From an uncultured Alphaproteobacteria bacterium (GTDB lineage: Bacteria > Pseudomonadota > Alphaproteobacteria > HIMB59 > GCA-002718135), in the NCBI GenBank assembly GCA_902607435.1, contig CACLJX010000008.1, forward strand, positions 1 through 64,000: a stretch of DNA of 64,000 nt. Direction: 5' to 3'. The notes below the pieces were generated by a model that was not told where the DNA came from, ran no database searches, and saw only the letters and a list, made by a program, of their open reading frames with translations. Below are positions 1-9,296 of this stretch, one piece after another (position 1 is the first letter of the stretch; the number at the start of each line of letters is the position of its first letter). The translations under genes and the position numbers were made by a program.

Positions 1-743
1 TCTACAATATTATTTTTTTGATTTTTACCTATCTCAATACAAAGTAAAGAGCTAATGTGCATGATTTTTGATGCAATAGAAGCTATTTTTTTATACGCAT
101 TTAAACCATCTTTTCCTGCTTCAAGTGCTACTTTTGGTTCATAAAATTTTATTTCATCTTCACAATTTATATATTCTCTATGTGTAAGATAAGGAGGATT
201 ACAAATAATTAAGTCAAATTTGTTAATTTCAGAAATCCAATTGCAATTTATGAATTTAATCTGATCATTTACCTCATGTTTTCGCGAATTCATCATTGCA
301 ACCTTGATAGCATCTTTAGAAATATCAGTAGCAATAATTTCAGAATTTTTATAAATTTTAGCTAATACTATTGCCAAGCATCCTGACCCTGTTCCTAAAT
401 CACATATTTTTATATTTTTTTCAAAATCAAAAAAATATTTTTTTGCAGCTTCAATTAAAAATTCAGTTTCTGGCCTCGGATCTAAAACTCTATTATCAAC
501 ATAAAAATTATAGCTCCAAAATTCTTTATTATTAAATATTTTTGATATAGGTTCACGACATATTCTTCTTTTAAAAATTGAGTTAAATTTAACTAAATCA
601 ATTTTATTAATTTCAAAATTGCTAAAAAAAATATCCTTTTTATTAATTGATGAAAAATTTAGTAAAGCTCTTAACTCTATTTCAGGATATAAGAAATTTT
701 CATTTTGTAATGTTAACAAACTATTTTTAATAAAATTATTCAT
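1..743 (-). CDS. prmC: Peptide chain release factor N5-glutamine methyltransferase PrmC (partial, C-terminus cut by window edge)
   Basis: This S-adenosylmethionine-dependent enzyme methylates the glutamine of the GGQ motif in release factors. About 247 codons are visible, read on the minus strand from the ATG at 743. The SAM-binding GTGSG motif lies near residue 116, the catalytic NPPY motif near residue 183, and the family EIG..Q motif is close to the cut end. About 30-40 C-terminal residues are missing compared with usual PrmC proteins. It overlaps the end of prfA by 8 bp, so substrate and modifying enzyme are cotranscribed, a very common arrangement. No frame interruption is seen. Confidence 0.95.
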   Translation of the reverse strand, partial: MNNFIKNSLLTLQNENFLYPEIELRALLNFSSINKKDIFFSNFEINKIDLVKFNSIFKRRICREPISKIFNNKEFWSYNFYVDNRVLDPRPETEFLIEAAKKYFFDFEKNIKICDLGTGSGCLAIVLAKIYKNSEIIATDISKDAIKVAMMNSRKHEVNDQIKFINCNWISEINKFDLIICNPPYLTHREYINCEDEIKFYEPKVALEAGKDGLNAYKKIASIASKIMHISSLLCIEIGKNQKNNIV

Positions 744-1812
744 TATTTAAATTAGCTATTTTTTTAGTTTCATCATTAGCAATTAAAGGATTAATAATTG
801 CATCAAGTGAACCTTCTAGAATTTCATTTAGTTTATAAAGGGTTAAATTAATTCTATGATCTGAAATGCGACCTTGAGGAAAATTATAGGTTCTTATTCT
901 TTCTGATCTATCACCTGAGCCTACTTGAGATTTTCTATTGTTTGCTCTTTCTTGCTCTCTAATTTGATTTTCTTTATCTAATATTCTAGACCGTAGTATT
1001 TTCATTGCTTTAGCTTTATTTTTGTGTTGAGATTTTTCATCCTGTTGAGAAACTACAACACCTGTTGGTAAATGAGTAATTCTAACTGCACTATCTGTTG
1101 TATTAACTGATTGGCCGCCGGGTCCACTCGAACGAAAAACATCAATCCTCAAATCTTTATCTTCAATATTAATATCAACTTCTTTTGCTTCAGGTAAAAC
1201 AGCTACTGTAGCTGCAGAAGTATGAACACGCCCACTAGTTTCAGTCAATGGTATACGTTGAACCCTATGAACTCCTGATTCGAACTTTAATCTTGAAAAA
1301 ACATTATTTCCTGAAATATTGCAAACAACCTCTTTTATGCCCTTAAGCCCTGTTTCAGAAATTGATAAAACTTCAAATTTCCATTTTTGAAAATCTGCAT
1401 ATTTTTGATACATATTAAATAAATCCGCTGCAAAAAGCGAAGCTTCATCTCCACCTGTACCTGCTCTTATTTCTAAAATTGAATTTTTTTCATCATTAAA
1501 ATCTTTAGGAATTAATAATCTTAAAAGATTATTTTCATAAAATTCAATTGATAAATAGGCTTTTTTAAGTTCTTTTTCAGCTTCATTTCTAATAAGAATA
1601 TCTGGATCGTTTTGAAGATCTTTTAAATCTTTAATATTTTGTTTACATTTTTCATAATCTGATATTTTTGTAATTAAAGGAGTTATTTCCGCATATTCTT
1701 TATTTAATTTAATTAACAAACTTGTATCTAAGATACTTTGATTAGATAATTTAAGTTCTATTTCTTTATATTTAATTACAATAGCTTCTAGTTTTTTCGA
1801 TAAATCTTTCAT
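736..1812 (-). CDS. prfA: Peptide chain release factor 1
   Basis: RF1 ends translation at UAA and UAG. The 358-residue length is normal. The peptidyl-tRNA hydrolysis motif GGQ is at about residues 231-233 inside the conserved stretch [13 protein letters not shown]. The stop-codon recognition loop reads P-L-T near residue 188, which is the RF1-type PxT and not the RF2-type SPF. It overlaps hisS upstream by 4 bp and prmC downstream by 8 bp, so it is an internal gene of the lysC-to-prmC unit. Several genes in this window end in UGA, so an RF2 gene must exist elsewhere. Confidence 0.98.
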   Translation of the reverse strand: MKDLSKKLEAIVIKYKEIELKLSNQSILDTSLLIKLNKEYAEITPLITKISDYEKCKQNIKDLKDLQNDPDILIRNEAEKELKKAYLSIEFYENNLLRLLIPKDFNDEKNSILEIRAGTGGDEASLFAADLFNMYQKYADFQKWKFEVLSISETGLKGIKEVVCNISGNNVFSRLKFESGVHRVQRIPLTETSGRVHTSAATVAVLPEAKEVDINIEDKDLRIDVFRSSGPGGQSVNTTDSAVRITHLPTGVVVSQQDEKSQHKNKAKAMKILRSRILDKENQIREQERANNRKSQVGSGDRSERIRTYNFPQGRISDHRINLTLYKLNEILEGSLDAIINPLIANDETKKIANLNNE

Positions 1813-3047
1813 GAATTAAGAACTGTCAAAAGTTCTTTAAAATCAACTTCTATCTGATTTCCTTCATAAAGATTTTTTACAGTATAAAAGCCATTATTTT
1901 TTTCTTTTTCACCTATTATAATAGCATATTTAATTTTAAATTCATTTGCTTGCCCGAGTGATTTTTTCAAATTATATTTGTAATCATATCTAACTTTAAA
2001 ATTCATTTTCCTTAATTTTAAAAGTAAATTTAAACCATATTCTTTTGATGTTTCTTCGACAATAATAAGTTGGGCAAGTGCTGGATTAATTTTTAATTCT
2101 TTCATCATCATTATTATTCTTTCTACTCCGCAGGCCCATCCTACTCCTGGAATGTTAGGACCATTTAATGTTTTTACTAATCCATCATATCTTCCACCGC
2201 CAATGATGGTATTTTGTGAAACAGAATCTTCATTTTTGAATTCAAAAACTGTATGACAATAATAGTCAAGACCTCTAACTAAACTTTTATCAATTTCAAA
2301 AATAATTCCAGATTTACTTAAAAGATTTTTAACATCTTCAAAAATTTTAATTGCGGATACAGAATAAAAATTCTCAATTTTTGGAGCATTAATATTTAAT
2401 TTAATGTCAGCAGTATCTTTGGAATCTAAAATTCTAAGAGGATTAGTATGAATTTTTAATTTTGATTCATCAGATAAATCATTTTTATATTTGTCAAAAT
2501 AACTAGATAATTTTTTTTTATATTCAACTAGTGTATCTAAATCTCCCAAAGAATTAAGATATAACTTTATTTTTTTATTTAAATTAATATTTTTTAAAAA
2601 TTCACTTGCTAAAACAATTATTTCAGTATCAGCAAATGAATCAGAGGATCCTAATATTTCAAAGTTTATTTGATTAAATTGTCTATATCTACCTCTCTGA
2701 GGTCTTTCTCTTCTAAACATAGGGCCCATTCCAAAAAGCTTTAAAGGCAAATTATTTAATAAATTATTTGTAATTGCTGCTCTAATAATTGGGGTTGTGT
2801 ATTCAGGTCGTAATGTTATCAAAGATTGATTACGATCCTCAAAAGTATACATTTCTTTAAGTACAACATCTGAAAGTTGTCCAAGTGGTTTTTGAAATAA
2901 TTCACTTTTTTCAAATATAGGAGTAATGATTTCATTAAAATCATAATCATTTGCTATTTTAGAAATAATTTTTTCTATATGTTTGTACAAAAACAAATTT
3001 TTTCCAAATAAGTCATGAGTCCCTCTAACTGGTAGTATTTTTGTCAT
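1809..3047 (-). CDS. hisS: Histidyl-tRNA synthetase
   Basis: This class II aminoacyl-tRNA synthetase charges tRNA-His. At 412 residues it is of usual bacterial length. It starts with the conserved RGTHDLFG segment. Motif 2 ([16 protein letters not shown]) is at about residues 112-127, and the histidine-binding RGLDYY and GGGRYDGL segments follow at about 259 and 284. The C-terminal ~90 residues form the anticodon-binding domain. Its ATG overlaps the ispG stop codon (ATGA junction) and its end overlaps the prfA start by 4 bp, so translation is probably coupled. Confidence 0.97.
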   Translation of the reverse strand: MTKILPVRGTHDLFGKNLFLYKHIEKIISKIANDYDFNEIITPIFEKSELFQKPLGQLSDVVLKEMYTFEDRNQSLITLRPEYTTPIIRAAITNNLLNNLPLKLFGMGPMFRRERPQRGRYRQFNQINFEILGSSDSFADTEIIVLASEFLKNINLNKKIKLYLNSLGDLDTLVEYKKKLSSYFDKYKNDLSDESKLKIHTNPLRILDSKDTADIKLNINAPKIENFYSVSAIKIFEDVKNLLSKSGIIFEIDKSLVRGLDYYCHTVFEFKNEDSVSQNTIIGGGRYDGLVKTLNGPNIPGVGWACGVERIIMMMKELKINPALAQLIIVEETSKEYGLNLLLKLRKMNFKVRYDYKYNLKKSLGQANEFKIKYAIIIGEKEKNNGFYTVKNLYEGNQIEVDFKELLTVLNS

Positions 3048-4150
3048 TGATTATTTTTTATTTGTTCTTTTTTTTTAGCTTTCTCTCTAATCAAAGAATC
3101 CAAATAAGAAACCAATTCTACATCTTTTATTCTATGACCTTTTTTACCGTCTATATAGATCATATGTGTATTATTACCTCCACCCGTTATTCCAATTTCA
3201 GTCATAGTAGCCTCTCCAGGACCATTTACAACACAACCAATGACAGAAACTGTTATTGGGGTTAAAATATCTTCAAGAGATTTTTCTAATTTTTTTACTA
3301 TATCTATCACAGGAAACTGCTGTCGAGCACAAGATGGGCATGATATAATTTTAACACCTCTATGTCTCAAATTTAAACTTTTTAAAATATCAAAGCCAAC
3401 TTTAATTTCTTCTTCAGGTTCATCTGAAAGTGAAACTCTAATGGTATCTCCAATACCATTTAAAAGTAATTTTCCAATACCTATTGATGATTTAACTGAA
3501 CCAAAACGTTTTCCCCCTGCTTCTGTAATTCCTAAATGAAAGGGATAATCACATTTTTTGGCAAGGATCTCGTATGATTTGACAGCTAAAAAAATATCTG
3601 ATGCTTTTACACTAATTTTAAAATTAAAAAAATCATTATCCTCTAAAATTTTAATATTATTAATTGCACTTTCTACAAGGGCATCAGGATTAGGTTCGCC
3701 ATACTTTTCTAATATTTTACGTTCTAAACTTCCTCCATTAATACCTATTCTTATTGAGCATTCGTGATCTTTAGCAGCTTTAATAACTTCTTTTACTTTA
3801 TCTATAGAACCAATATTGCCAGGATTAATTCTAAGACAATCAGCTCCATTAATTGCTGATTCTATAGCTCTTTTATAATGAAAATGAATATCTGCTATTA
3901 TAGGTAAGTTACTTTGTTTACAAATAATCTTTAATGCTTCCGATGATTCTTGATCAGGAACAGAGATTCTTACAAGATCTGCTCCAACTCTTTCTATTCT
4001 TTTTATTTGTGAAAGTGTAGATTTTATATCAGTAGTAAGCGTGTTTGTCATAGTTTGAACACTAACCGGTGCCCCATTCCCAATTTTGACTTTTCCAATA
4101 TTAATAGAACGAGACTTACGTCTATCAATATTTTGATATGAACGGAGCAT
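3044..4150 (-). CDS. ispG: 4-hydroxy-3-methylbut-2-en-1-yl diphosphate synthase (flavodoxin/ferredoxin)
   Basis: IspG (GcpE) performs the penultimate step of the MEP isoprenoid pathway, reducing MEcPP to HMBPP with a 4Fe-4S cluster. The 368-residue protein begins with the TIM-barrel part ([10 protein letters not shown] near residue 30). The cluster cysteines are visible in CPSCARQ (about 271 and 274) and GCVVNGPGE (about 306). This is the short bacterial form without the insert found in plants. Isoprenoids made here feed ubiquinone, for which ubiG and COQ9 are also in the window. It lies 14 bp after the RodZ-like gene and overlaps hisS by 4 bp. Confidence 0.97.
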   Translation of the reverse strand: MLRSYQNIDRRKSRSINIGKVKIGNGAPVSVQTMTNTLTTDIKSTLSQIKRIERVGADLVRISVPDQESSEALKIICKQSNLPIIADIHFHYKRAIESAINGADCLRINPGNIGSIDKVKEVIKAAKDHECSIRIGINGGSLERKILEKYGEPNPDALVESAINNIKILEDNDFFNFKISVKASDIFLAVKSYEILAKKCDYPFHLGITEAGGKRFGSVKSSIGIGKLLLNGIGDTIRVSLSDEPEEEIKVGFDILKSLNLRHRGVKIISCPSCARQQFPVIDIVKKLEKSLEDILTPITVSVIGCVVNGPGEATMTEIGITGGGNNTHMIYIDGKKGHRIKDVELVSYLDSLIREKAKKKEQIKNNQ

Positions 4151-4164
4151 AATATAAATATTTT

Positions 4165-5004
4165 TTAGTTAAAAAAATCAGAAGAAATAATTAATTTTTC
4201 TATTACTTCACCTTTTTTTCCTAACTTGCCTTTAACTTCACCATTAATTAAAACCATTAGATTGCCAGCATTACCCGCGGTAATCAAATACTCATCAAGG
4301 ATATCATAACTATATTCATCATTTTTTTGCATCAAACTACTAAATATAATTTCATTATTAGAATTTCTTAACTGTATCCATGTTGGGGTAAGAGATTTAA
4401 TTGTTACTAAGTCAACTAACATTTCATCGTCTATAGAAGCTATAGCAGCAGTGGTATTTACATCTTTATTTAAATTATCTCTACTAATTAAAAACTGATT
4501 ATTAGATTCATCTTTTAATAAATCTTTTCTTTCTTTTTTTAATTCTGTTAAAGCATTAGTAAATTCAATTTCTTCAATTCGAGCTTGAATATTTTCTGAA
4601 ATCTCTGGTGTAATAGCATATTTAGGAAAAAAATCATTATCAACAATAAACAAAAAATAAAAAGACAATGATAAAGATATAACTCCTAAAATAGAAATTA
4701 ATTTATTAGATAAAAAAAAGTTAAATGATTCAATAGGTTTTTTAATTTTCATTGGTACTTTTTGATTAGCAAAAAATACCTGTTCTTTGTAAAGCTTTAC
4801 GATATCATCAGCATTCAAATCTAAATAATTTGAATAAGAACGAATATATCCAATAGTATACGCCTCTCCATGTATGTTTGAAAAATCATCGTTTTCGATA
4901 GACTCAAGAATATAAACAGAAATATTAAGGCTGTTAGATACGCTGTTAAGAGATAGGTGCTTGCTTTCTCTTGTTTTCTTTAAATTTCCTCCAATTAATT
5001 CCAT
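4165..5004 (-). CDS. rodZ: RodZ-like helix-turn-helix membrane protein
   Basis: RodZ couples MreB filaments to the cell-wall elongation machinery. In this 279-residue protein the N-terminal ~75 residues form a HTH_25 (Xre-like) domain. A single transmembrane helix at about 113-132 ([20 protein letters not shown]) follows, then a low-complexity linker. The C-terminal ~85 residues look like the DUF4115 beta domain, with the [14 protein letters not shown] segment. The domain order matches RodZ. Sitting directly before ispG is a conserved rodZ-ispG neighbourhood in many Proteobacteria. The symbol is assigned by architecture and context because sequence conservation in this family is low. Confidence 0.85.
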   Translation of the reverse strand: MELIGGNLKKTRESKHLSLNSVSNSLNISVYILESIENDDFSNIHGEAYTIGYIRSYSNYLDLNADDIVKLYKEQVFFANQKVPMKIKKPIESFNFFLSNKLISILGVISLSLSFYFLFIVDNDFFPKYAITPEISENIQARIEEIEFTNALTELKKERKDLLKDESNNQFLISRDNLNKDVNTTAAIASIDDEMLVDLVTIKSLTPTWIQLRNSNNEIIFSSLMQKNDEYSYDILDEYLITAGNAGNLMVLINGEVKGKLGKKGEVIEKLIISSDFFN

Positions 5005-5040
5005 AACCTTTGTATATTTACTTTATATAAAATAGTAAAT

Positions 5041-6264
5041 CTAATTCAGGATTTTATTACTAAGTTTATATTCTTTATGAAGAGATTTAATAGCTTTTTC
5101 TGTATATTTTTGTTCAATCAGAACGCTGATTTTTATTTCTGAAGTAGAAATTGCTAGTATATTGATTTTATTATCAGCTAAAGTCTGGAACATTTTCTGG
5201 GCTACTCCAGATTGTGATTTCATTCCCATCCCAATCACAGATACTTTAGCTACATTTGAATCTGAAGTGATAGATTTATAATTTATCTCTAATTTACTTT
5301 TTTCTAAAAGATTCATTGCTATGCCTACTTCATTTGATTGAACTGTAAAAGTCATATTAGCACTAATTCCATCTTGAGAAATATTCTGAACAATCATATC
5401 AACATTAATATTATTTTTTGAAAGAATTCCAAAAATAGTTGCTGATATACCTGGTTGATCTGGTACACCAGATATTGTTATTTTGGATTCATTTTTACTA
5501 TAAGATATGCCGCTTATTATTTCTTTTTCGATTAGCTTTTCTTCATTAACAAGCATAGTACCTTTAGAATTTACAATAGAAGAAAGCACTTGAAGATTAA
5601 CATTATTTTTCATTGCTAGTTCTACAGATCTTGTTTGAAGGATTCTAGAACCTAAAGATGACATTTCCAGCATTTCTTCATAGGAAATTTTATCAATTTT
5701 AATAGCTGAGTTGTCTATTTTTGGATCTATTGAATAGACTCCTTCAACATCTGTATAAATATCACATCTTTTTGCTTTTAATGCTATTGCTATTGCTACA
5801 GCTGAAGTATCTGAACCTCCTCTACCTAATGAAGCAATTTTACCTTCAAGGCTAATGCCTTGAAAGCCAGCTACTACCACTACATCAAATTCTTTTAAAT
5901 TTTTTTTAATTTCTTTATCTAGGATATTTAATATCTTTGCTTTTCCATAGGAATTGTCAGTTATTATTGGAATTTGCCATCCAAGCATAGGATTACTCTT
6001 TATATTTTTTTTATTCAAAATCATTGAAAGTAAAGCAACAGAAACCTGTTCTCCAGAAGTAATGACCATGTCTGTTTCTGGAGAATTAGTATAATTAACT
6101 TCGTCAATTAACTTCTGCAAATTATCAGTAACACCAGCCATTGCTGATAGTACTACAATCACCTTAAAATTTTTATATTCATTCTCTATAATTGAAGCTA
6201 CTTTTCGAATACGATCGAGATCTGCTACAGATGTGCCTCCAAATTTCATAACAAGTATCTTCAT
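5041..6264 (-). CDS. lysC: Aspartate kinase
   Basis: Aspartokinase phosphorylates aspartate, the first step toward lysine/diaminopimelate, threonine and methionine. The 407 residues comprise the kinase domain, with the KFGGTSV motif at residues 7-13 and a GRGGSDTSAVA segment near 148. Two ACT domains follow from about residue 265, with a VPDQPG segment typical of feedback-regulated aspartokinases. It is monofunctional, with no homoserine dehydrogenase fused. It is the first gene of the minus-strand unit and is separated from divergent ubiG by only 69 bp, which must hold both promoters. Confidence 0.97.
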   Translation of the reverse strand: MKILVMKFGGTSVADLDRIRKVASIIENEYKNFKVIVVLSAMAGVTDNLQKLIDEVNYTNSPETDMVITSGEQVSVALLSMILNKKNIKSNPMLGWQIPIITDNSYGKAKILNILDKEIKKNLKEFDVVVVAGFQGISLEGKIASLGRGGSDTSAVAIAIALKAKRCDIYTDVEGVYSIDPKIDNSAIKIDKISYEEMLEMSSLGSRILQTRSVELAMKNNVNLQVLSSIVNSKGTMLVNEEKLIEKEIISGISYSKNESKITISGVPDQPGISATIFGILSKNNINVDMIVQNISQDGISANMTFTVQSNEVGIAMNLLEKSKLEINYKSITSDSNVAKVSVIGMGMKSQSGVAQKMFQTLADNKINILAISTSEIKISVLIEQKYTEKAIKSLHKEYKLSNKILN

Positions 6265-6333
6265 TGACTTAGTATTTTTTTATATTAAATTGAATTAGCT
6301 CCATATTATTTTTAAACGCAACTAACAAGTTTT

Positions 6334-7068
6334 ATGATTAACAAAATTAATGAAAACAAAGAATTTGATCATTTTCAAGACCTTGCTAATGAATGGTGGC
6401 ATCCAGAAGGTAAATTTAAAATTTTACACACAATAACACCTTTAAGAATAAATTATATTAAAAAAAATGTTAAAAATTACCAAAAAAATAAAAATATAAA
6501 AAATATCCCCTTTTTTAATTTGGATATCCTTGACTTAGGATGTGGTGGGGGTCTTATTTGTGAACCTCTTTGTAGATTGGGAGCAAATGTTACAGGAGTT
6601 GATTTTGTGACAAAAAATATAAAAGTTGCTAAACAGCATGCCCTTAAATCCAATTTGGATATTGAATATTTTAAACAAGATTTATCTTCTCTAAATCTAA
6701 AAAAAAAATATGATGTGATACTGCTTCTTGAAGTAATTGAACATCTAGATAATTGGAAAAAAATAATTACCAGAAGTTTAAAATATTTAAAACCAAAGGG
6801 GAGAATTATATTTTCTTCAATAAACAGAACTATTACATCAAAAATATTTGCTATATTTCTTACAGAGCAAATCTTACACTGGATTCCAAAAAAAACACAT
6901 ACTTATAATAAATTAGTAAAACCTGAAGAATTAATATTATTTATTGAAAAAAACAAAATGAAAACAATTAATACAACTGGTCTATTTTTTAATCCAATTA
7001 CTAGGGAATGGTCTTTGAACAATAAAAAAATGAAAATAAATTATTTTTGTACAGCAGAAAAAATTTAA
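6334..7068 (+). CDS. ubiG: Ubiquinone biosynthesis O-methyltransferase
   Basis: UbiG performs both O-methylations of the ubiquinone ring. The 244-residue protein has the FQDLANEWWHPEGKFK signature near the N-terminus (residues 13-28), which is diagnostic of UbiG. The SAM-binding motif DLGCGGGLICEP lies at about 68-79 and the post-motif LLLEVIEHLDN near 130. The gene is divergent from lysC. Its stop codon overlaps that of the convergent DUF1178 gene in a TTAA tetranucleotide. No strong ribosome binding site is visible before the ATG. Confidence 0.95.
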   Translation: MINKINENKEFDHFQDLANEWWHPEGKFKILHTITPLRINYIKKNVKNYQKNKNIKNIPFFNLDILDLGCGGGLICEPLCRLGANVTGVDFVTKNIKVAKQHALKSNLDIEYFKQDLSSLNLKKKYDVILLLEVIEHLDNWKKIITRSLKYLKPKGRIIFSSINRTITSKIFAIFLTEQILHWIPKKTHTYNKLVKPEELILFIEKNKMKTINTTGLFFNPITREWSLNNKKMKINYFCTAEKI

Positions 7069-7481
7069 TTTGTTTTTTTTGCGGACATCCAAGGCAATGG
7101 CATAACCTGTATTTCTTCTTCCATTAATTCTTTAGTCTGTTCTAAGCTTGCTTCCCCATAAATAGGTCGATCTTTTGCTTCTTCATATTTAATTTTTTTA
7201 GCTTCTTCAGTAAAATTATCGCCTACATAGTCAAAATTCTTTTCAATAATTTTTCTATATTTATTAACATCATTTATCATTGCTTTTTTTAATTTACTTT
7301 TTTTTGAATTCTCTTTTTTTGAAAGATTAGGTGCCATCAATGATTTATTTACAGATGCACTATTGCAACTTGGGCAAAGCAATAAATTTTTTCTTTTCTG
7401 TTTTTCAAATTCTTTTGAACTATCAAACCAGCCCTCGAATTCAGTTTTACATGTTTTGCATATAAGATTAAAATTAATCAT
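7065..7481 (-). CDS. DUF1178 family zinc-ribbon protein
   Basis: This is a 138-residue protein of unknown function from the DUF1178 family, widespread in alphaproteobacteria. Two cysteine pairs, CKTC at residues 8-11 and CPSC near 37-40, look like a small zinc ribbon. The intervening FEGWFDSSKEFEKQK segment is the family signature. The C-terminal half is charged and ends with the family's PLPW segment. The gene is convergent with ubiG and lies downstream of argJ and an unrecognised gene. Family membership is confident; the function is unknown. Confidence 0.88.
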   Translation of the reverse strand: MINFNLICKTCKTEFEGWFDSSKEFEKQKRKNLLLCPSCNSASVNKSLMAPNLSKKENSKKSKLKKAMINDVNKYRKIIEKNFDYVGDNFTEEAKKIKYEEAKDRPIYGEASLEQTKELMEEEIQVMPLPWMSAKKTN

Positions 7482-7537
7482 TTCTTTTAATATTGTCTTT
7501 TTATTTTTTTTTTCAATGTTTTTTAGCGATAAAATGA

Positions 7538-7993
7538 CTATTCAGTTGTAATTGATAAAATAATAGATTTTTTATTAGTGTTTTCGCTAATAATAGTATT
7601 ATGACTAATAACTGTACCTACGTTTTTTATTATAGTAAATTTGACTGATTTATTCGGTTTATACTTATCAAAAATTGATAATATTTTACTTCCTTCTAGC
7701 ACTATGTTTAAAGTTTCTTTTTGAATACTCTGTTTAATTGTAGAGGCAGATTTCTCATAATAATTGATATTATAACTAATTGGTCTGTTATTAAAAACTT
7801 GCTTTTTTGAAAGTGTCCCCTGATTCATTAATTCCGATTTTAAATCTTGCATAATATTTTTATCTAATACAACTAGTTTTTCAATCAATTTAACTTTGAT
7901 AACTTCAAGATAATTTATACCAACAATTTTTTCATTTATAGAATTATTAATTTCAATTAATAAATTATCTAAAAATTCTATAAAAGGATTCAT
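7538..7993 (-). CDS. Unrecognised protein downstream of argJ
   Basis: I do not recognise this 151-residue protein. The first ~65 residues look helical and rich in Ile, Leu, Lys and Asn. The last ~60 residues alternate like beta strands (LNIVLEGSKILSIF, then SVKFTIIKNVGTVISHNTII), loosely recalling a cupin-like barrel, but no metal-binding histidine pattern is visible. There is no signal peptide or membrane helix. It begins 2 bp from the end of argJ, so it is almost certainly cotranscribed. It is open for its full length with composition like its neighbours, so it is probably a real gene. Confidence 0.7.
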   Translation of the reverse strand: MNPFIEFLDNLLIEINNSINEKIVGINYLEVIKVKLIEKLVVLDKNIMQDLKSELMNQGTLSKKQVFNNRPISYNINYYEKSASTIKQSIQKETLNIVLEGSKILSIFDKYKPNKSVKFTIIKNVGTVISHNTIISENTNKKSIILSITTE

Positions 7994-7995
7994 AT

Positions 7996-9213
7996 TTAAG
8001 ATCGATAATCTGCATTAATTATTATATATTCTTTTGTTAAATCAGATGACCAAACTGTTTTCTTACTTTTTCCTAAATTAAGATTAAGATTTACTCTAAT
8101 AATATTATTTTTCACATATTTATTTAATTTCTTTATATTAATTTTTTCAGCCATTGTACCATTTTTTGCCACAATAAAATTTCCAAATTTTAAAATTAAT
8201 TTATTTTGATTGATTTTTTCACATGCTTTACCAATAGCCATAATTATTCTGCCCCAATTTGCATCCTCACCGAAAACTGCAGTTTTGACAAGAAGTGATT
8301 CAGCTATCGAAAATGCAATGTTAGAAGCCTGATTTATATTTTTTGCCTTTATAACATTTACTTCTATTAATTTAGATATACCTTCTCCATCACAAACGAT
8401 TTGTTTTGATAAATTTAACATTATGCTTCTAACTCCTAAAGAAATAGATTGAATAAATTTAGAATCTTTTTTTAATAATATATTTTTATTTTCTAAAGAA
8501 AAAAGCATAACAGTGTCATTGGTGGAGGTATCTCCATCAACAGAAATTGAATTAAAAGTTGAATCAATATGTTCAGTCAAAATTTTATTTAATTCAACTT
8601 TGCTAAGAGGTGCTTCAATAAAAATGTATGATAGCATCGTTCCCATTTTAGGCGCTATCATGCCAGATCCCTTAGCTATACCAAAAATTCTTATTTTATC
8701 TTTTTTATTTTTAACAATTACTTTTGCAATTTTAGGATAAGTATCTGTTGTCATTATTGCTTTCGCCGCTTCTAAAATATTTTTTGAAGAAGTATTTTTA
8801 AGAAGATTCAATTTATTAATAATTAAATCAGAATTAAGTTGTTCACCTATAACGCCAGTTGAAGAAACAAAAACTTCACTAATTTTACAATTGAATAATG
8901 TTGAAGCAACTTTTGTATAACTTTTTATAGCATTTAATCCTTTTATTCCAGTAAATGCATTTGCATTACCTGAATTGACAATTAATATTTTACATAAATT
9001 TTTATCAATTTTTCTATCCCATATAACTGGAGCTGAAGGTGTAGAGGATAGTGTATAAACAGCAGACATAGGAACTAATTTATCAAATACAATTACAAGA
9101 AGATCATTGTTGTAGTTCTTAAAACCAGCTTTAAATGTATAGATTTCAAAATGTAATGGTTTAAATTTAGCAAAGTTTTTTGGTTTAAAGGGAGATATAT
9201 ATTTTTTTTTCAT
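7996..9213 (-). CDS. argJ: Bifunctional glutamate N-acetyltransferase / amino-acid acetyltransferase ArgJ
   Basis: ArgJ transfers the acetyl group of N-acetylornithine to glutamate, recycling it in arginine synthesis. Bifunctional members also use acetyl-CoA. The protein has 405 residues. The self-cleavage site lies in KGSGMIAPKMGTMLSY, with the nucleophilic threonine at about residue 191, so the precursor would split into alpha and beta chains there. The substrate-binding SVDGDTSTNDT segment and the C-terminal region reading VWSSDLT are present. Whether it is mono- or bifunctional cannot be told from sequence alone. The gene is divergent from secA with an 83 bp gap. Confidence 0.96.
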   Translation of the reverse strand: MKKKYISPFKPKNFAKFKPLHFEIYTFKAGFKNYNNDLLVIVFDKLVPMSAVYTLSSTPSAPVIWDRKIDKNLCKILIVNSGNANAFTGIKGLNAIKSYTKVASTLFNCKISEVFVSSTGVIGEQLNSDLIINKLNLLKNTSSKNILEAAKAIMTTDTYPKIAKVIVKNKKDKIRIFGIAKGSGMIAPKMGTMLSYIFIEAPLSKVELNKILTEHIDSTFNSISVDGDTSTNDTVMLFSLENKNILLKKDSKFIQSISLGVRSIMLNLSKQIVCDGEGISKLIEVNVIKAKNINQASNIAFSIAESLLVKTAVFGEDANWGRIIMAIGKACEKINQNKLILKFGNFIVAKNGTMAEKINIKKLNKYVKNNIIRVNLNLNLGKSKKTVWSSDLTKEYIIINADYRS

Positions 9214-9296
9214 TATTATAATTTTAAATTTCGTAAAATATTAAAAACTTTATAGAAGAATAACAGCTCATATGCTATCAGCATTTTACCATAAAA

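Noticed and set aside
7504..7513. Ten-T run between the DUF1178 and unknown genes considered as a terminator tail
   Set aside because: On the minus strand, along which these genes are read, it is a run of A, and no stem precedes it; simple AT bias explains it.
8639..8656. ArgJ self-cleavage site with glycine before the catalytic threonine (M-G-T-M-L) instead of alanine
   Set aside because: The threonine and surrounding motif are intact, and glycine at this place occurs in the family as far as I know, so it is not evidence of inactivation.
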